A DNA stretch of 53,227 nucleotides from Acidobacteriota bacterium. Lineage in GTDB: Bacteria > Acidobacteriota > Thermoanaerobaculia > Thermoanaerobaculales > Sulfomarinibacteraceae. Where the stretch lies: NCBI GenBank assembly GCA_013152925.1, contig JAADFK010000152.1, positions 1-53,227 on the forward strand, in the 5' to 3' direction. Under the pieces are notes generated by a model. The model was not told the DNA's origin, did not search any database, and was given only the letters and a program-made list of their open reading frames with translations. Every line of letters begins with the position of its first letter. Positions within the stretch are counted from its first letter, which is position 1. Shown piece by piece: positions 16,178 to 27,090 of the stretch. A program made the translations under genes and the position numbers.

Positions 16178-17385
16178 GGCATCCGGAGCACTTCGGCGAT
16201 CCTCTCCACGGCCCAGTCGATCTCCTCCCGCGTGATGGTCAGGGGCGGCGCCACCCGGATGATGTTGTGGTGGGTCTCCTTGCACAGCAGACCCCTGTCC
16301 TGGAGAGCCTCGCAGAACCGGCGGGCGCCGCCGGCCGCCTCCTCGAGCTCGATGCCGATCCAGAGCCCCCGGCCGCGAACTTCCTTGACGTGGGGGGAAT
16401 CGACGGTCTGGAGCTGTTCGATGAAGTACGCGCCGTTGGCCGCCGAGGCCTCGACCAGGCCCTCGTCCAGGAGTACCTGGAGGGCCGTCCGAGCCACCGC
16501 GGCGCCGAGCGGGTTACCCCCGTAGGTGGAGCCGTGATCACCCGGCCGGAACACTCCCATGACCTCGTTGTCGGCGAGGATCGCGGAAACCGGGTACATG
16601 CCGCCGGAAAGCGCCTTGCCGATGATGACGATGTCCGGGCGGATCCCCTCGTGCTCGTAGGCGAAGAGCTTGCCCGTCCGGCCCAGGCCGGACTGGATCT
16701 CGTCGACCACCAGGAGAACGTTGTTCTCGGCCGTCAACTGGCGGAGGCGGCGGAGGTAGCCCTCTGGCGGGATGATGATGCCCCCCTCGCCCTGGATGGG
16801 CTCGATCAGAACGGCTGCCGTGCCAGGTGTGATGGCGGCGGCCACGGCCTCGGCGTCGCCGTAGGGCAGCAGGCGGAATCCCGGGGTGAAGGGACCGAAG
16901 CCCTCGCGGTACTGCGGCTCCGGGGAGAAGCCGACAATGGTGGTCGTCCGCCCGTGGAAGTTCCCCTCGAAGCTCAGAACCTCCGCCTGGCCGTCGGCCA
17001 CGCCCTTGACGGTGTAGGCCCACTTCCTCGCCGCCTTGATGGCGGTCTCCACCGCTTCGGCGCCGGTGTTCATGGGCAGCACCCGCGCGAAGCCGGTCAG
17101 CTCGGAGAGCTCCTTGCAGAAGGGGCCCAGCTGGTCGTTGCGGAAGGCGCGGGAGGTCAGGGCGACGCGGCAGGCCTGCTCCACCAGCGTCTTGACGATG
17201 CGGGGATGGCAATGGCCCTGGTTGACGGCCGAGTAGGCCGCCAGGCAGTCCATGTAGCGGTTGCCGTCCACGTCCCAGACCCAGATGCCCTCGGCGCGGC
17301 TGATCACCACGTCCAGCGGGTGGTAGTTGGTGGCGCCGTAGCGGTCTTCGAGCTCAATGTAGTCGTCGCTTCTCAGGATCGTCAT
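16174..17385 (-). CDS. rocD: Ornithine aminotransferase (ornithine-oxo-acid transaminase)
   Basis: 403 aa, the usual OAT length. The start region reads [22 protein letters not shown], then [43 protein letters not shown] and [24 protein letters not shown] precedes the PLP lysine in [15 protein letters not shown]. The enzyme converts ornithine and 2-oxoglutarate to glutamate semialdehyde and glutamate, linking arginine/ornithine breakdown to proline and glutamate. GGAGG precedes ATG 17385. The four-base overlap with selD is unexpected because no metabolic link is obvious; it may simply reflect a shared promoter. N-acetylornithine specificity is less likely given the OAT-type N-terminus. Confidence 0.88.
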   Translation of the reverse strand: MTILRSDDYIELEDRYGATNYHPLDVVISRAEGIWVWDVDGNRYMDCLAAYSAVNQGHCHPRIVKTLVEQACRVALTSRAFRNDQLGPFCKELSELTGFARVLPMNTGAEAVETAIKAARKWAYTVKGVADGQAEVLSFEGNFHGRTTTIVGFSPEPQYREGFGPFTPGFRLLPYGDAEAVAAAITPGTAAVLIEPIQGEGGIIIPPEGYLRRLRQLTAENNVLLVVDEIQSGLGRTGKLFAYEHEGIRPDIVIIGKALSGGMYPVSAILADNEVMGVFRPGDHGSTYGGNPLGAAVARTALQVLLDEGLVEASAANGAYFIEQLQTVDSPHVKEVRGRGLWIGIELEEAAGGARRFCEALQDRGLLCKETHHNIIRVAPPLTITREEIDWAVERIAEVLRMP

Positions 17386-17641
17386 GTCAGCCTCCGTCCC
17401 GGTCGAAGTGGGGTTCGGGCAATACGCCGCCCGCCGGAAGCCTACAGCCCGGACCGGCCTTTGACAACCCTGGCGCGAACGCCCGCGGGGGGCGGATGAA
17501 CGGCCGATGCCGGCATGGCCGGCTGGCCGTCCCGCCACGCGTCCGTGACGGCGGCCGCCTGCATCTCCGTGGCCGTGGCGGTGACGTTGCCGCTGTCGCC
17601 GTTCCCCGGCGTTGCCTATTGTCCCTGGCCGCCGTCCCGGA

Positions 17642-19441
17642 TCACTCCCACAACCAGGCCTTGCGGGCGGCCGCCTGAGCGGGGGTGGCGTTGGGGGTTT
17701 CCTCGACGATCACGGGGACGCGCATGGGATCCATGGGTGCGGGCGTGAGCCGGAGCTCGAGGACCCGGTCGCCGCGGACGATGGTCAAGGTGGCGGTGTG
17801 CCCCGGCTTGAGCTTGCGCAGCGTTGATTCGAGCATCGTACGGTTTCCCGTGAGGCCGTCGACGGCGAGCAGGAGATCGCCCTCGCCGAGACCGGCGGCG
17901 GCCGCCGGGGAATCCGGCTCGGTCCAGCGGATTTCCGCGCCTCGCTGGTCCTTGGCGTCCTGGAGGCGCAAACCGGTGAAACCCGCCGTGGCGCGGGCGG
18001 CGTCGGGCACGAGGCGCAGGCCGACGGTGGCCAGGGATTGCTGAAGATTCATGTAGCCCGGGCGTTCGACGATCCGGTCGAACCAGGGGTCCATGGACCG
18101 GCCCGCCAGGCGGGAGGCCAGGGAGCGCAGGTCGGCGATGGTGTAGCCGCGCCGAACCAGGCGCGGGTCGGTCAGCAGGGTTCGCATCAGCTCGTCCAGG
18201 GTGTGCCGTCCACCGGAAGCCTCGCGCAGGCGGAGGTCGAGGTCGAGGCCGGAGAGGCTGCCCTTGACGTAGTAGCTGCGGAAGCTGACGAAGGGAATGG
18301 AGCTGTCCAGCCAGGAGTCGCGGCTGAAGTCCACCAGGGAGCGGAAACGGTTGCCGGGATTGCTCCGGTGGTACCGCAGCCGGTCCGAGAGCGTGGCGTA
18401 GAGCTGGGCATGGGTCCGGAGCCCCGCACGGGCGAGGAGCAACGGGCCGTAGTAGGAGGTCCAGCCCTCGGCGACCCACAGGAGGTCCGTGGGCTGGGAA
18501 TGGGCGTAGTCGTAGGGCCGCAGCTGTTGGGGGCGCGCCCGCTTGACATTCCACGCGTGGACGAACTCGTGGGCCGGCAGGCCCAGGGCCTTCCGGAAGG
18601 ACTTGGTGGTGGCGACGGCGGAGCGGGAGATGCCCATGGCGGTGCTGAAGGAGTGTTCCAACCCGCCGTGAGAGCCCTCGGGGCCGACCTTGTAAAAGAA
18701 CAGGTAGCGGTCGAAGGGGAGGCCGCCAAAGGTGTGAGCGGCGGCTTCGGCCAGCTTGCGGTGGGCGTCCACCACGGCGTCCATGTCGAGATCGCTGGCT
18801 GGCCGGCTGGAGAAGGCGACGGTGAAGGTCGTGTGGCCAACCGTGAAGCTGCGGGTTCTCAGATCCGGCGCCGCGGCCAGGACGGCGTCGGCCAGGGCGT
18901 CCCAGCTGGGAGCGGTCCACGGCCCGTCGCCCTGCCGGGGAAGGGAGCAGACGGTGTGCCAGCCGGCGGGCGGGTCGATCTCGAGGGTCGCGGGGGCATC
19001 CTGGTGGGCCGGCAGGTAGGGCAGGACGGTGACGGCGTTGGCGAAGAGCAGGCGATCGTCGACGTGGGCCGAATACGGCGTTCTGGGTGCCAGGGCGTGA
19101 ACGCGAAATCGGACCGTGTACCCGCCCTCGCTGCCACAGGCCACGTGCCAGGTGTTCAGGTCCGTCTTGGCAGCGGGCAGGGATGCGCCGGCGGGAGAGG
19201 TGGCGCGCAGGTCCAGCACGTCGGCAGCGTGGGGATGCAGGCTGTATCCCCCTGGCGTCCAGACCGAGAAGGCGAGATCGGGACAGCCGTACTCCGCCGC
19301 AACCTCGAGCTCCACCTCCATGAAGTGTGAGGCCGGCTCCGCAGCACGGACGGTGTAGTGGAGGGGCGCCGTGGCGGCAGGGGCCGGAGCCGCCAGGGTG
19401 GCGGCCGCGGCAAGGACGAGCATCGAGACTGTTCTCTGCAT
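17642..19441 (-). CDS. Secreted M61-family glycyl aminopeptidase with PDZ domain
   Basis: 599 aa. The signal peptide (about residues 1-24) is followed by an N-terminal beta domain and then the thermolysin-like catalytic domain: GGLEHS (259-264), the zinc motif HEFVH (291-295) and the third ligand region [12 protein letters not shown]-terminal PDZ domain contains [26 protein letters not shown]61 enzymes remove N-terminal glycine or alanine from peptides, consistent with protein scavenging outside the cytoplasm. The ATG at 19441 begins the signal peptide. It sits 41 bases downstream of prfB on the same strand and could be read through from it. Confidence 0.92.
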   Translation of the reverse strand: MQRTVSMLVLAAAATLAAPAPAATAPLHYTVRAAEPASHFMEVELEVAAEYGCPDLAFSVWTPGGYSLHPHAADVLDLRATSPAGASLPAAKTDLNTWHVACGSEGGYTVRFRVHALAPRTPYSAHVDDRLLFANAVTVLPYLPAHQDAPATLEIDPPAGWHTVCSLPRQGDGPWTAPSWDALADAVLAAAPDLRTRSFTVGHTTFTVAFSSRPASDLDMDAVVDAHRKLAEAAAHTFGGLPFDRYLFFYKVGPEGSHGGLEHSFSTAMGISRSAVATTKSFRKALGLPAHEFVHAWNVKRARPQQLRPYDYAHSQPTDLLWVAEGWTSYYGPLLLARAGLRTHAQLYATLSDRLRYHRSNPGNRFRSLVDFSRDSWLDSSIPFVSFRSYYVKGSLSGLDLDLRLREASGGRHTLDELMRTLLTDPRLVRRGYTIADLRSLASRLAGRSMDPWFDRIVERPGYMNLQQSLATVGLRLVPDAARATAGFTGLRLQDAKDQRGAEIRWTEPDSPAAAAGLGEGDLLLAVDGLTGNRTMLESTLRKLKPGHTATLTIVRGDRVLELRLTPAPMDPMRVPVIVEETPNATPAQAAARKAWLWE

Positions 19442-19482
19442 GTGGTGCTCCGCTTCCCGCGCCCCCGGCCGGGGGCGGGCCG

Positions 19483-20584
<1,102 letters not shown>

Positions 20585-20629
20585 GGTATCTCTCCTCGGG
20601 AACCGGCCTCCGCGGCGGCGGCTATCACT

Positions 20630-20658
20630 ATTCTAGCAGATGGTTGTTGGGTGGTGAA
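20630..20658 (-). promoter_or_regulatory. Candidate prfB promoter
   Basis: On the minus strand TTCACC (20658-20653), 17 bp of spacer and TAGAAT (20635-20630) resemble sigma-70 hexamers with four and five matches. The start site would lie about 40 bases before the ATG. Confidence 0.4.
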
Positions 20659-20705
20659 GGCCTCCGGCGCACCGGTGGGGGGGTGCTGCATGGTACCCTT
20701 CGCCC

Positions 20706-22358
20706 ATGCGGAGGTCCTGGCAGCTTCTCGGGATCCTGGGTGTGCTGGCGCTGGTGCAGCTGGTCCTGCCGGGGACCGAGGCTGCTGCCGGCGCCTGGTG
20801 GAGCCTGGTGCCTCCGGTCGTGGCCATCACGTTGGCGCTGGTCTTCAAGGACGTCATCGTCTCGCTCTTCCTGGGGGTCTGGCTGGGCGCGTCCATGCTG
20901 GCGGGCGGTAACGTGGCAGCGGGATTCCTGCGGACGCTGGACACGCAGATGCGGGGCGCGCTGGTGGATTCGGACCACATCAGCATCATCCTGTTCTCGC
21001 TGATCCTGGGGGGTATGGTGGCCGTCATGAGCCGGTCCGGAGGGACCTACGGTGTGGTGCGGCTCCTGGAGCCGCTGGCCACCACGCCCCGGCGGGCGCA
21101 GCTGGTCACCTGGCTCATGGGCGTGGCCATCTTCTTCGACGACTACTCCAACACGCTGATCGTTGGCAATTCCATGCGTCCCGTGACGGACAGCCATCGC
21201 GTCAGCCGGGAGAAGCTGTCCTACCTGGTGGATTCCACCGCGGCACCCGTGGCCTGCATCGCCCTGGTCTCCACGTGGATCGGTTACGAGGTCTCGCTGC
21301 TGGGCGATGCCATCTCGGCCGGGGGATCGTCCCTCAACCCCTTCTCGGTCTTCCTGTCGTCCATCCCCTACGCCTTCTACCCCGTCCTGGCCCTGGCCGT
21401 CGGCCTGGTGGCCGCGGTGGGCGGACGCGACTGGGGCCCCATGCTCCGGGCGGAGCGCCGCGCCCGCGCCGGAGAGATCTCCAGCCCGACGGCACAGCCC
21501 CTGGCCGACTACGACAGCACCGGCCTGGCACCGGAGGAAGGGACGCCCCAACGCTGGTACAACGCCGTTCTTCCCGTGCTGACCGTCGTCCTCGTGACCC
21601 TGGGGGGGCTCTACTGGACGGGGCGGAGCGCCCTGGAAGCCAAGGGTGAGGCGGCGCCGGGCCTCAGCGGGATCATCGGCGCCTCGGATCCGTTCACCGT
21701 GCTCCTCTGGGCCAGCCTGCTCGGCTTGGTGCTGGCCCTCGTCCTGGCGGTGAGCCAGGGGTTGCTGACCCTCCGGGAGGCCCTCGACGCCACGGTACGC
21801 GGCTTCAAGAGCATGTTGATGGCCGTGGTCGTCCTGACCCTGGCCTGGTCCCTTGGCAGCGTCTGCTCGGGTCTGGAGACCGCCCGTTTTCTCGTGGGCG
21901 CCGTGGGGCCGTGGCTGCCCATCGGCCTGTTGCCAACGGCCGTCTTCGTCGTGGCCGCCATGGTCAGCTTCGCCACCGGGACCTCCTGGGGCACCATGGC
22001 GATCATGACGCCGCTGGCGGTCCCCATGGTCCTGGCAGGCGCCCCTTCCCACCTGCACCACCACCTGATGGCGGCCACCGTGGCGGCCATCCTCGGCGGC
22101 TCGGTGTTCGGAGATCATTGCTCGCCGATCTCCGACACGACCATCATGTCTTCCATGGCTTCCAGCTGCGACCACGTGGACCACGTCCGGACCCAGCTCC
22201 CCTACGCCCTCCTGGCGGCCGCCGTCGCCATGTTCATCGGCTACCTGCCCGAGGCCCTTCTGGACGTTCCCGGCTGGCTCTCCATGGTAGCCGGCGTTGC
22301 GGCCATCGCCATCTTCTTCCGATTCGCCGGCGGCCGGCCCGATGACCAGGAGGCGTGA
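20706..22358 (+). CDS. nhaC: NhaC-family Na+/H+ antiporter
   Basis: 550 aa with about 11-12 hydrophobic segments. Family motifs include PPVVAITLALVFKDVIVSLFLGVW, FFDDYSNTLIVGNSMRPVTD, FATGTSWGTMAIMTPLAV and FGDHCSPISDTTIMSSMASSCDH. Their charged and polar residues within membrane segments are characteristic of NhaC/MleN exchangers. It should expel Na+ (or exchange it with an organic acid, as MleN does) in the inner membrane. The gene is transcribed divergently from prfB with only 121 bases between them. ATG 20706 has no strong ribosome binding site. It separates the two selenium loci but shows no functional tie to them. Confidence 0.9.
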   Translation: MRRSWQLLGILGVLALVQLVLPGTEAAAGAWWSLVPPVVAITLALVFKDVIVSLFLGVWLGASMLAGGNVAAGFLRTLDTQMRGALVDSDHISIILFSLILGGMVAVMSRSGGTYGVVRLLEPLATTPRRAQLVTWLMGVAIFFDDYSNTLIVGNSMRPVTDSHRVSREKLSYLVDSTAAPVACIALVSTWIGYEVSLLGDAISAGGSSLNPFSVFLSSIPYAFYPVLALAVGLVAAVGGRDWGPMLRAERRARAGEISSPTAQPLADYDSTGLAPEEGTPQRWYNAVLPVLTVVLVTLGGLYWTGRSALEAKGEAAPGLSGIIGASDPFTVLLWASLLGLVLALVLAVSQGLLTLREALDATVRGFKSMLMAVVVLTLAWSLGSVCSGLETARFLVGAVGPWLPIGLLPTAVFVVAAMVSFATGTSWGTMAIMTPLAVPMVLAGAPSHLHHHLMAATVAAILGGSVFGDHCSPISDTTIMSSMASSCDHVDHVRTQLPYALLAAAVAMFIGYLPEALLDVPGWLSMVAGVAAIAIFFRFAGGRPDDQEA

Positions 22359-22444
22359 GCGCGGTCGTTGCGATCGTTCCTGCGGCCGCGGGGGAGGGTC
22401 ATCCGGCGTCGCACACGCCCAATGCCGCATGTCGAGGGCCTGGA

Positions 22445-23602
22445 TCAGTTTCCGGAGAGAGCGTCCTTGACGGCGGCCACCAGGGCATCCACATCCTCCT
22501 CGTCGAGGAAGGGTCCGATGCCGGCGCGGAGCGTGCCGCCGGGAAAGCTGCCCAGCCTGCGGTGGGCGGCCGGCGCGCAGTGCAAACCTACCCGCAGCAT
22601 CAGGCCACGTTCCCGGTCGAGCCATGCGGCCAGCTCGCCGTTGTCCAGGCCGTCGACCGTGAAGGAGAGGACCGGGATGCCCGGAGCTCCGGGCCGGTGC
22701 CCCCACAGGCGGACACCGTGGATGGCCCCCAGCCGGTTGGCGAGGCGTTCCCGGAGCTTCATCTGGTGTTCGTGGAGCCCTTCCACACCTTCGCGGGCCA
22801 GCCAGCGGCAGGCGGCCTCCAGACCGGCGAAGCCCGGCGTGTTGGGCGTCCCGGCCTCCAGGCGGTCGGGGAGGAGCTCCGGCATTTCCTCCGACTCCGA
22901 GCGGGAGCCGGTGCCGCCGCGGATCAGGGGCTCCAGCCGCCCTGCGGTCGAGCGGTCGAGGAGGAGAACGCCGGTGCCCGCGGGCCCCAGCAGCCCCTTG
23001 TGACCGGAGCAGGCGAGGGCCGCCACACCCATGGCGGCGAAGTCCATGGGGAGACTGCCCGCGGTCTGCGCGGCGTCGACGACCACGGGCACGGGCGCCA
23101 CCGCCCGCGCGATCTGGGCCACCGGAAGCACGGCGCCGGAGACGTTCGAGGCGTGTGTCAGGACGACCACCGAGGTGGGCGCCCGCCGTACCTCGGTGGC
23201 CACCTCCTCCGGCGATGGGACGCCGGTGGAGCCGGCACCGTGGACGACGGCGATGATGGCCTTGCGGCGTGCCTCCAGGTGACGCAGGGGCCGCATGACG
23301 GCGTTGTGCTCGAGGGCGGAGACGACCGCGCGGCCGCCGCCACCAAGCAACGATGCCAGGACCGTATTGAGCCAGAATGTGGCGCCGGGGCCCAGGAAGG
23401 TTCTCCCGGGATCGGCGCCGAGGAGCCCGGCAACGGCCTCGCGGCACCCCTCGACGGCCCGGGAGGCCGCCACGCTCAGGCGGTGGCCGCCGCGGGCGGG
23501 GTTCCCGGCATCGGCACCGAGGTGGTGTGCCACGGCCTCGGCCACGCCGGGCGCCTTGGGGAAGGAGGTGGCCGCGTGATCCAGGTAGATCATCCGGCTC
23601 AT
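22445..23602 (-). CDS. Cysteine desulfurase family protein (EF2568 type)
   Basis: 385 aa, class V PLP enzyme. It starts MSRMIYLDHAATSFPKAPGV, as in the selenium-linked EF2568-like branch. LEHNAVMRPLRHLE, VVLTHASNVSGAVLPV and VVDAAQTAGSLPMD follow. The PLP lysine is in ACSGHKGLLGPAGTGVLLL, and VGLHCAPAAHRRLGSFPGGTLRAGIG holds the catalytic cysteine. It likely mobilises S or Se from cysteine or selenocysteine. ATG 23602 overlaps the stop of yedF (ATGA), so both are made from one mRNA. The pairing with YedF and the nearby selD and yqeB point to selenium delivery for a molybdenum hydroxylase (inference). Confidence 0.87.
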   Translation of the reverse strand: MSRMIYLDHAATSFPKAPGVAEAVAHHLGADAGNPARGGHRLSVAASRAVEGCREAVAGLLGADPGRTFLGPGATFWLNTVLASLLGGGGRAVVSALEHNAVMRPLRHLEARRKAIIAVVHGAGSTGVPSPEEVATEVRRAPTSVVVLTHASNVSGAVLPVAQIARAVAPVPVVVDAAQTAGSLPMDFAAMGVAALACSGHKGLLGPAGTGVLLLDRSTAGRLEPLIRGGTGSRSESEEMPELLPDRLEAGTPNTPGFAGLEAACRWLAREGVEGLHEHQMKLRERLANRLGAIHGVRLWGHRPGAPGIPVLSFTVDGLDNGELAAWLDRERGLMLRVGLHCAPAAHRRLGSFPGGTLRAGIGPFLDEEDVDALVAAVKDALSGN

Positions 23603-24237
23603 GGCCGGACGATGTGGCCGGCGCCGGCCAGGCGGGAGGCGATCTCCAGCATGTCGGAGCCTCGTCCCACGACGAGCTTGGACGCCAGGCCGAAGTAGCT
23701 CAGGCAGGTGCCGCACGCGATGATCTCGATCCCCTCGGCCTCCAAGCGGCGAAGATCCTCCAGGAGACCGGAACCCTCGCAGCAGAGCCTGACACCGGCG
23801 TTGTAGAAGATAATGGCATCGGGCCGGTGTTGGGGCTCGAGCTGGGCCTGGGTCTTGAGGAAGGAACGCAGCAGGAGAGCTCCCAGCTCGCCGTCGCCGC
23901 GGCCCATGCGATCGGAGCTTACCTGGACCACCAGGGGCCGTCCGGTTCCGGCCGCGGCATTCTCATCTCCGGGGAGGGGACATTCCAGACCCTGGTCGCC
24001 CTCGGCCGGCGGCGTGGAAGAGACCTCGGAGGCCGTGATCTCCACGACGAATCCACCGGACGGCGAGGGCTCGGCCCGAACCCCGGCGCGGCGTGAGGTG
24101 GCGAATCGGGTGACGTTGGATCTGGACAGCTCGTCGGCGACGAGAACGCGGATGTGCCGCTCCCCGGCGTCCAGGAGCTTCCGGACCTCGATGACCGGTC
24201 CGGGGCAGGGGAGGTGACGAAGGTCGAGCTCGTTCAT
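23599..24237 (-). CDS. yedF: Selenium metabolism protein YedF (TusA-like plus DsrE-like)
   Basis: 212 aa. Residues 1-75 are a TusA/SirA-type sulfur carrier with the CPGP motif (LRHLPCPGPVIEVRKLL). A 30-residue linker leads to a DsrE/F-like domain (VVQVSSDRMGRGDGELGALLLRSF) with IIFYNAGVRLCCEGSG and IIACGTCLSYFGL, whose cysteines may carry persulfide or perselenide. This two-domain layout is the YedF form that co-occurs with SelD. GGAGG precedes ATG 24237. A TACAAT -10-like hexamer lies at 24255-24260 on the minus strand. It forms an overlapping pair with the cysteine desulfurase homologue. Confidence 0.93.
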   Translation of the reverse strand: MNELDLRHLPCPGPVIEVRKLLDAGERHIRVLVADELSRSNVTRFATSRRAGVRAEPSPSGGFVVEITASEVSSTPPAEGDQGLECPLPGDENAAAGTGRPLVVQVSSDRMGRGDGELGALLLRSFLKTQAQLEPQHRPDAIIFYNAGVRLCCEGSGLLEDLRRLEAEGIEIIACGTCLSYFGLASKLVVGRGSDMLEIASRLAGAGHIVRP

Positions 24238-24333
24238 GCAGTCCTCCGGCGGGCATTGTAGCTGGATCGCTCATGGCCGACGGTATTCCATCCGCGGAAG
24301 GCTGCCAGCACCCCTGCCGCTGCTCCTTTGATC

Positions 24334-25323
24334 TCAGGAGCGCACGGCCGGCCCTGGGCTCTGGGAGGCGCCGCCGTCGGGATCGGCGGCGGGCCGCTGA
24401 CCGGAGATCCTGGGAGCGGAGACCGGCTCGAGCGCGCTCGTCGGCTCTTCGGGCTCCGGTGCGTGGGGTGTTGGCGGCGGCCTGCGGATGACCCGGGTTC
24501 CGGCCAGCATGTCGTGGAGGGCACGTTTGTCCGAGCGGCCGATCACGAGGAAGTGGCCGGCCATGAAGGGCAGAGAGCCGATGCTGTAGGCCACCAGGCG
24601 GAGCAGGGCGCGGGCGGCGCCGATGGGGTACCGCTGGCGGTGGTCGACCACCCGGAGGCCCATGATCGCCTGGCCCGGCGTGGCCCCGAGCATGCCCCAG
24701 CCGATGACGAAGTAGAGCATCCACAGGAAGATCCAGACGCCAGCCGTGACGATCAGCAGATGGATCCAGGGTTGATTCCCGGCCACCGTGGCGAGACGGT
24801 CGAAGAGGGAACCATTGACGGGTAGGTTGGGAAACTCGAGGATCAGTGGCATGGCCAGGAGGCAGCTCATGACCAGGAAGATGGCCATGTCGATCAGGGC
24901 CGCCGTGAAACGGCGCCTGGCGCCGCCGGGCTGGAGATCCACGCCGTGGGAAGGGCCCGTGGGGCTGGAGCCGGAGGCCGTGGGATGGGATTGGCCGGTA
25001 TAGGCCCCGGGGTCATCTCCGGGCCGGACGAGGCAGAGGTCCTCGGCCGGAAGATAGATATGGTCGTAGAGCTTCAACTCCCTCGATTCGTTCGGTTTGA
25101 GGCGCTCCCTGTTGAGCCACGTGCCATTCCGGGAGCCAAGGTCCGTGACACGGGCAGTCTCGCCGTGCACCTCGAGAATCAGGTGATGACGCGAGACCGT
25201 GACGCTGGGGATCCGGATGGAGCAATCGTTACCCCGGCCCACCATGTGGGTGCCGTCGCTCAGCGGGATCACGCGCCCCCTGTGGCGAAGGGCCAGGCCG
25301 CTCGTGTTTTCCGTCACGGTCAC
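24334..25323 (-). CDS. FHA domain fused to an RDD-family membrane domain
   Basis: 329 aa. Residues 20-95 form an FHA phosphothreonine-binding domain with GRGNDCSIRI, VSRHHLILEV and LGSRNGTWLN. A Ser/Pro-rich linker leads to an RDD domain (about 135-270): RRFTAALIDMAIFLVM, a second long hydrophobic stretch WIHLLIVTAGVWIFLWMLYF and a third, LRLVAYSIGSLPFMAGHF. A Pro-rich tail ends the protein. The FHA module would dock a phosphorylated partner at the inner membrane. The GTG start overlaps the stop of the upstream gene (GTGA), so the large helical protein is the obvious candidate partner. No Ser/Thr kinase gene is in the window. Confidence 0.85.
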   Translation of the reverse strand: MTVTENTSGLALRHRGRVIPLSDGTHMVGRGNDCSIRIPSVTVSRHHLILEVHGETARVTDLGSRNGTWLNRERLKPNESRELKLYDHIYLPAEDLCLVRPGDDPGAYTGQSHPTASGSSPTGPSHGVDLQPGGARRRFTAALIDMAIFLVMSCLLAMPLILEFPNLPVNGSLFDRLATVAGNQPWIHLLIVTAGVWIFLWMLYFVIGWGMLGATPGQAIMGLRVVDHRQRYPIGAARALLRLVAYSIGSLPFMAGHFLVIGRSDKRALHDMLAGTRVIRRPPPTPHAPEPEEPTSALEPVSAPRISGQRPAADPDGGASQSPGPAVRS

Positions 25324-27032
25324 AGTGGTGTGATGCCTCCAGCGCTTTCGTGCCGCAGCCAGAGGGTAGCGAAACTCTGGAGAAAACGGAAGTGGGACCG
25401 TTGGATCTGTTCCAGGCCCTCGGTCTTGCCCCGGTAGAGCATGTCTTCGATGAACCAGCGGAAGCGCCGGTCCACATCACGGGCCCGTTCGAGGCTCTGG
25501 GCAGAGCGCTCCAGGAATCCGAAGAGCCGGTCGGCGTCTTGCGAGGCCTGCAGCCGCTCGATCTCCGAGGCCTCCTCGTCCATCTTGACGCGGAGCGCGG
25601 AGGTGGTCAGATAGAAACGTTCCAGCTCCCAATCCAGGGTATTCGGTGCCACGGTGCCCTCGCTGAGACGGCGGTACGCCTCGACCTCCCAGGGCTCGAG
25701 CCGGAGATTGTGGAGCTCCTTGGCGTGGACGGCCTGCTCCGGAAGGGCGTCCCACGCCGCCAGCTCCAGGGCGAACATGATCTTGTGGAGGGCCTCGTTG
25801 AGCATGGGGTCGGGAGGCAGAATCTCCGTCAGTGTCGCGGTGCTATCCTCCAGCTCGATCTCCTCCATCGTCTCGGCTGGAACGCCGGCTGGAGGCGGCG
25901 GCGCGGCGGCCACGGCGCGAAGCGGCGGATTCGGAGGCTCCGGTGTTGTTACCGGTGCCGAGATGTCGGGCCTCTCCCGGGGGGCGGTCTGAGGTTCCGT
26001 CGTGACCGCCGGAACGCTGACGGGTGATGCCAGGGCCACGGCGACGCCATCTCCAAGGGGGCCGATCCTCTCGAGAATGGCCTGCATGGCGCGCCGCAAC
26101 TCGAGGATGTCATCCCGCTTGAGGTTGTTTTCCTTGCGGCCCGCATCGAATCGGCTGCGGAACTTCCGGAAGGTCTCGATCTGCTCGCGGAGCGCGTCGT
26201 GGCCCACGTCGGGGTTCTTCTCCAGGTAGCGCTCGATCTCGAAGATGCGGTTGGTGTCCTCGAGAATCCTGGCCTCTTCCTCCTGGTAGAGTTGGTGGAA
26301 ACGCTTCTTGGCGGCGATGTTCGTCACGACGATTTCCACCAGGAGATCGGGTTGCAAGAAGGTGTTCCCAAGGCTGTGTTTGAGCTCCCGGTAGCGATCG
26401 TAGATGTCGGACCCGAGAATGTCGTCGAACCGGGTCATGGCTTCGACCTGAGACCGGAACTCCCGCACCGCCGTGACCAGTGCCGAAACCTCCATGGGCT
26501 CACCCTCGGGAAGGCGGGCGAATTTTGCCAGCCGCCGGTAGAGCTGCTGCATCTCGTCGCGGTCCCTGGCGGCGATCCTGCCGTTCTCCTGCGGCGCCTC
26601 GCCGAGGCGGGTCAGGAGGATGTCCAGCTTGTCCAGCGTATCGGCGTCGAACTCCCCGTACTGGAGGTAGAACTTGACGAGGGCAAAGAGGATCTTCTCG
26701 TCCTGGCGTTTGAGATGATCGAAGAGCCGCCTCAGGAGCGAGGGGGGGAACTCGCCCTCGATCTCGCGGAGCCGCTCGTGAACCGTCCCGAGCTCCCGCT
26801 CCATGGAATCCATGATGCGGACCGTCTCCATTGATGGCGCAACGCTGAGCTGTGGCACGAGCTCCTGGAGCTTCTGGTGGAACCCCTGGAAATCGTACTC
26901 GAAGGGCAGTGGCCCCATGTTCCGGTACTTGAACAGGCCACCGAGGAACTGGTAGAAGGTCCACAGGGAGCGAAACCGGTCGGACAGGTCCGTATACCGT
27001 TCATGCAGGGGTGTTACACTGACCGTGTTCAT
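25320..27032 (-). CDS. Large helical protein of unknown function
   Basis: 570 aa, no signal peptide or membrane segment. The N-terminal two-thirds (to about residue 375) is almost entirely helical and charged, with coiled-coil-like stretches (MDSMERELGTVHERLREIE, YQEEEARILEDTNRIFEIER). A Pro/Ala-rich linker near residues 385-440 is rich in threonines that could be phosphorylated. A second helical domain follows (LNEALHKIMFALELAAWDALPEQ onward). I recognise no family. The stop overlaps the start of the FHA-RDD gene, so the two form a coupled pair. A scaffold whose linker is bound by the FHA domain is an attractive but untested idea. ATG 27032 was chosen because upstream codons are antisense to hpt. 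Confidence 0.7.
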   Translation of the reverse strand: MNTVSVTPLHERYTDLSDRFRSLWTFYQFLGGLFKYRNMGPLPFEYDFQGFHQKLQELVPQLSVAPSMETVRIMDSMERELGTVHERLREIEGEFPPSLLRRLFDHLKRQDEKILFALVKFYLQYGEFDADTLDKLDILLTRLGEAPQENGRIAARDRDEMQQLYRRLAKFARLPEGEPMEVSALVTAVREFRSQVEAMTRFDDILGSDIYDRYRELKHSLGNTFLQPDLLVEIVVTNIAAKKRFHQLYQEEEARILEDTNRIFEIERYLEKNPDVGHDALREQIETFRKFRSRFDAGRKENNLKRDDILELRRAMQAILERIGPLGDGVAVALASPVSVPAVTTEPQTAPRERPDISAPVTTPEPPNPPLRAVAAAPPPPAGVPAETMEEIELEDSTATLTEILPPDPMLNEALHKIMFALELAAWDALPEQAVHAKELHNLRLEPWEVEAYRRLSEGTVAPNTLDWELERFYLTTSALRVKMDEEASEIERLQASQDADRLFGFLERSAQSLERARDVDRRFRWFIEDMLYRGKTEGLEQIQRSHFRFLQSFATLWLRHESAGGITPL

Positions 27033-27090
27033 CGTTGCGACCCCAAGGATACACGCCTTTGTGGTCTCAGGCAATCGGTGGAGGTTGATC

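Noticed and set aside
17461-17466. Perfect TTGACA on the plus strand
   Set aside because: No -10 at 16-19 bp (GC-rich there) and no plus-strand gene follows.
20628-23447. 939-codon minus-strand open frame across nhaC and the desulfurase gene
   Set aside because: Composition is Arg/Gly/His-rich and low complexity; it is antisense to a clear NhaC and out of frame with the desulfurase gene.
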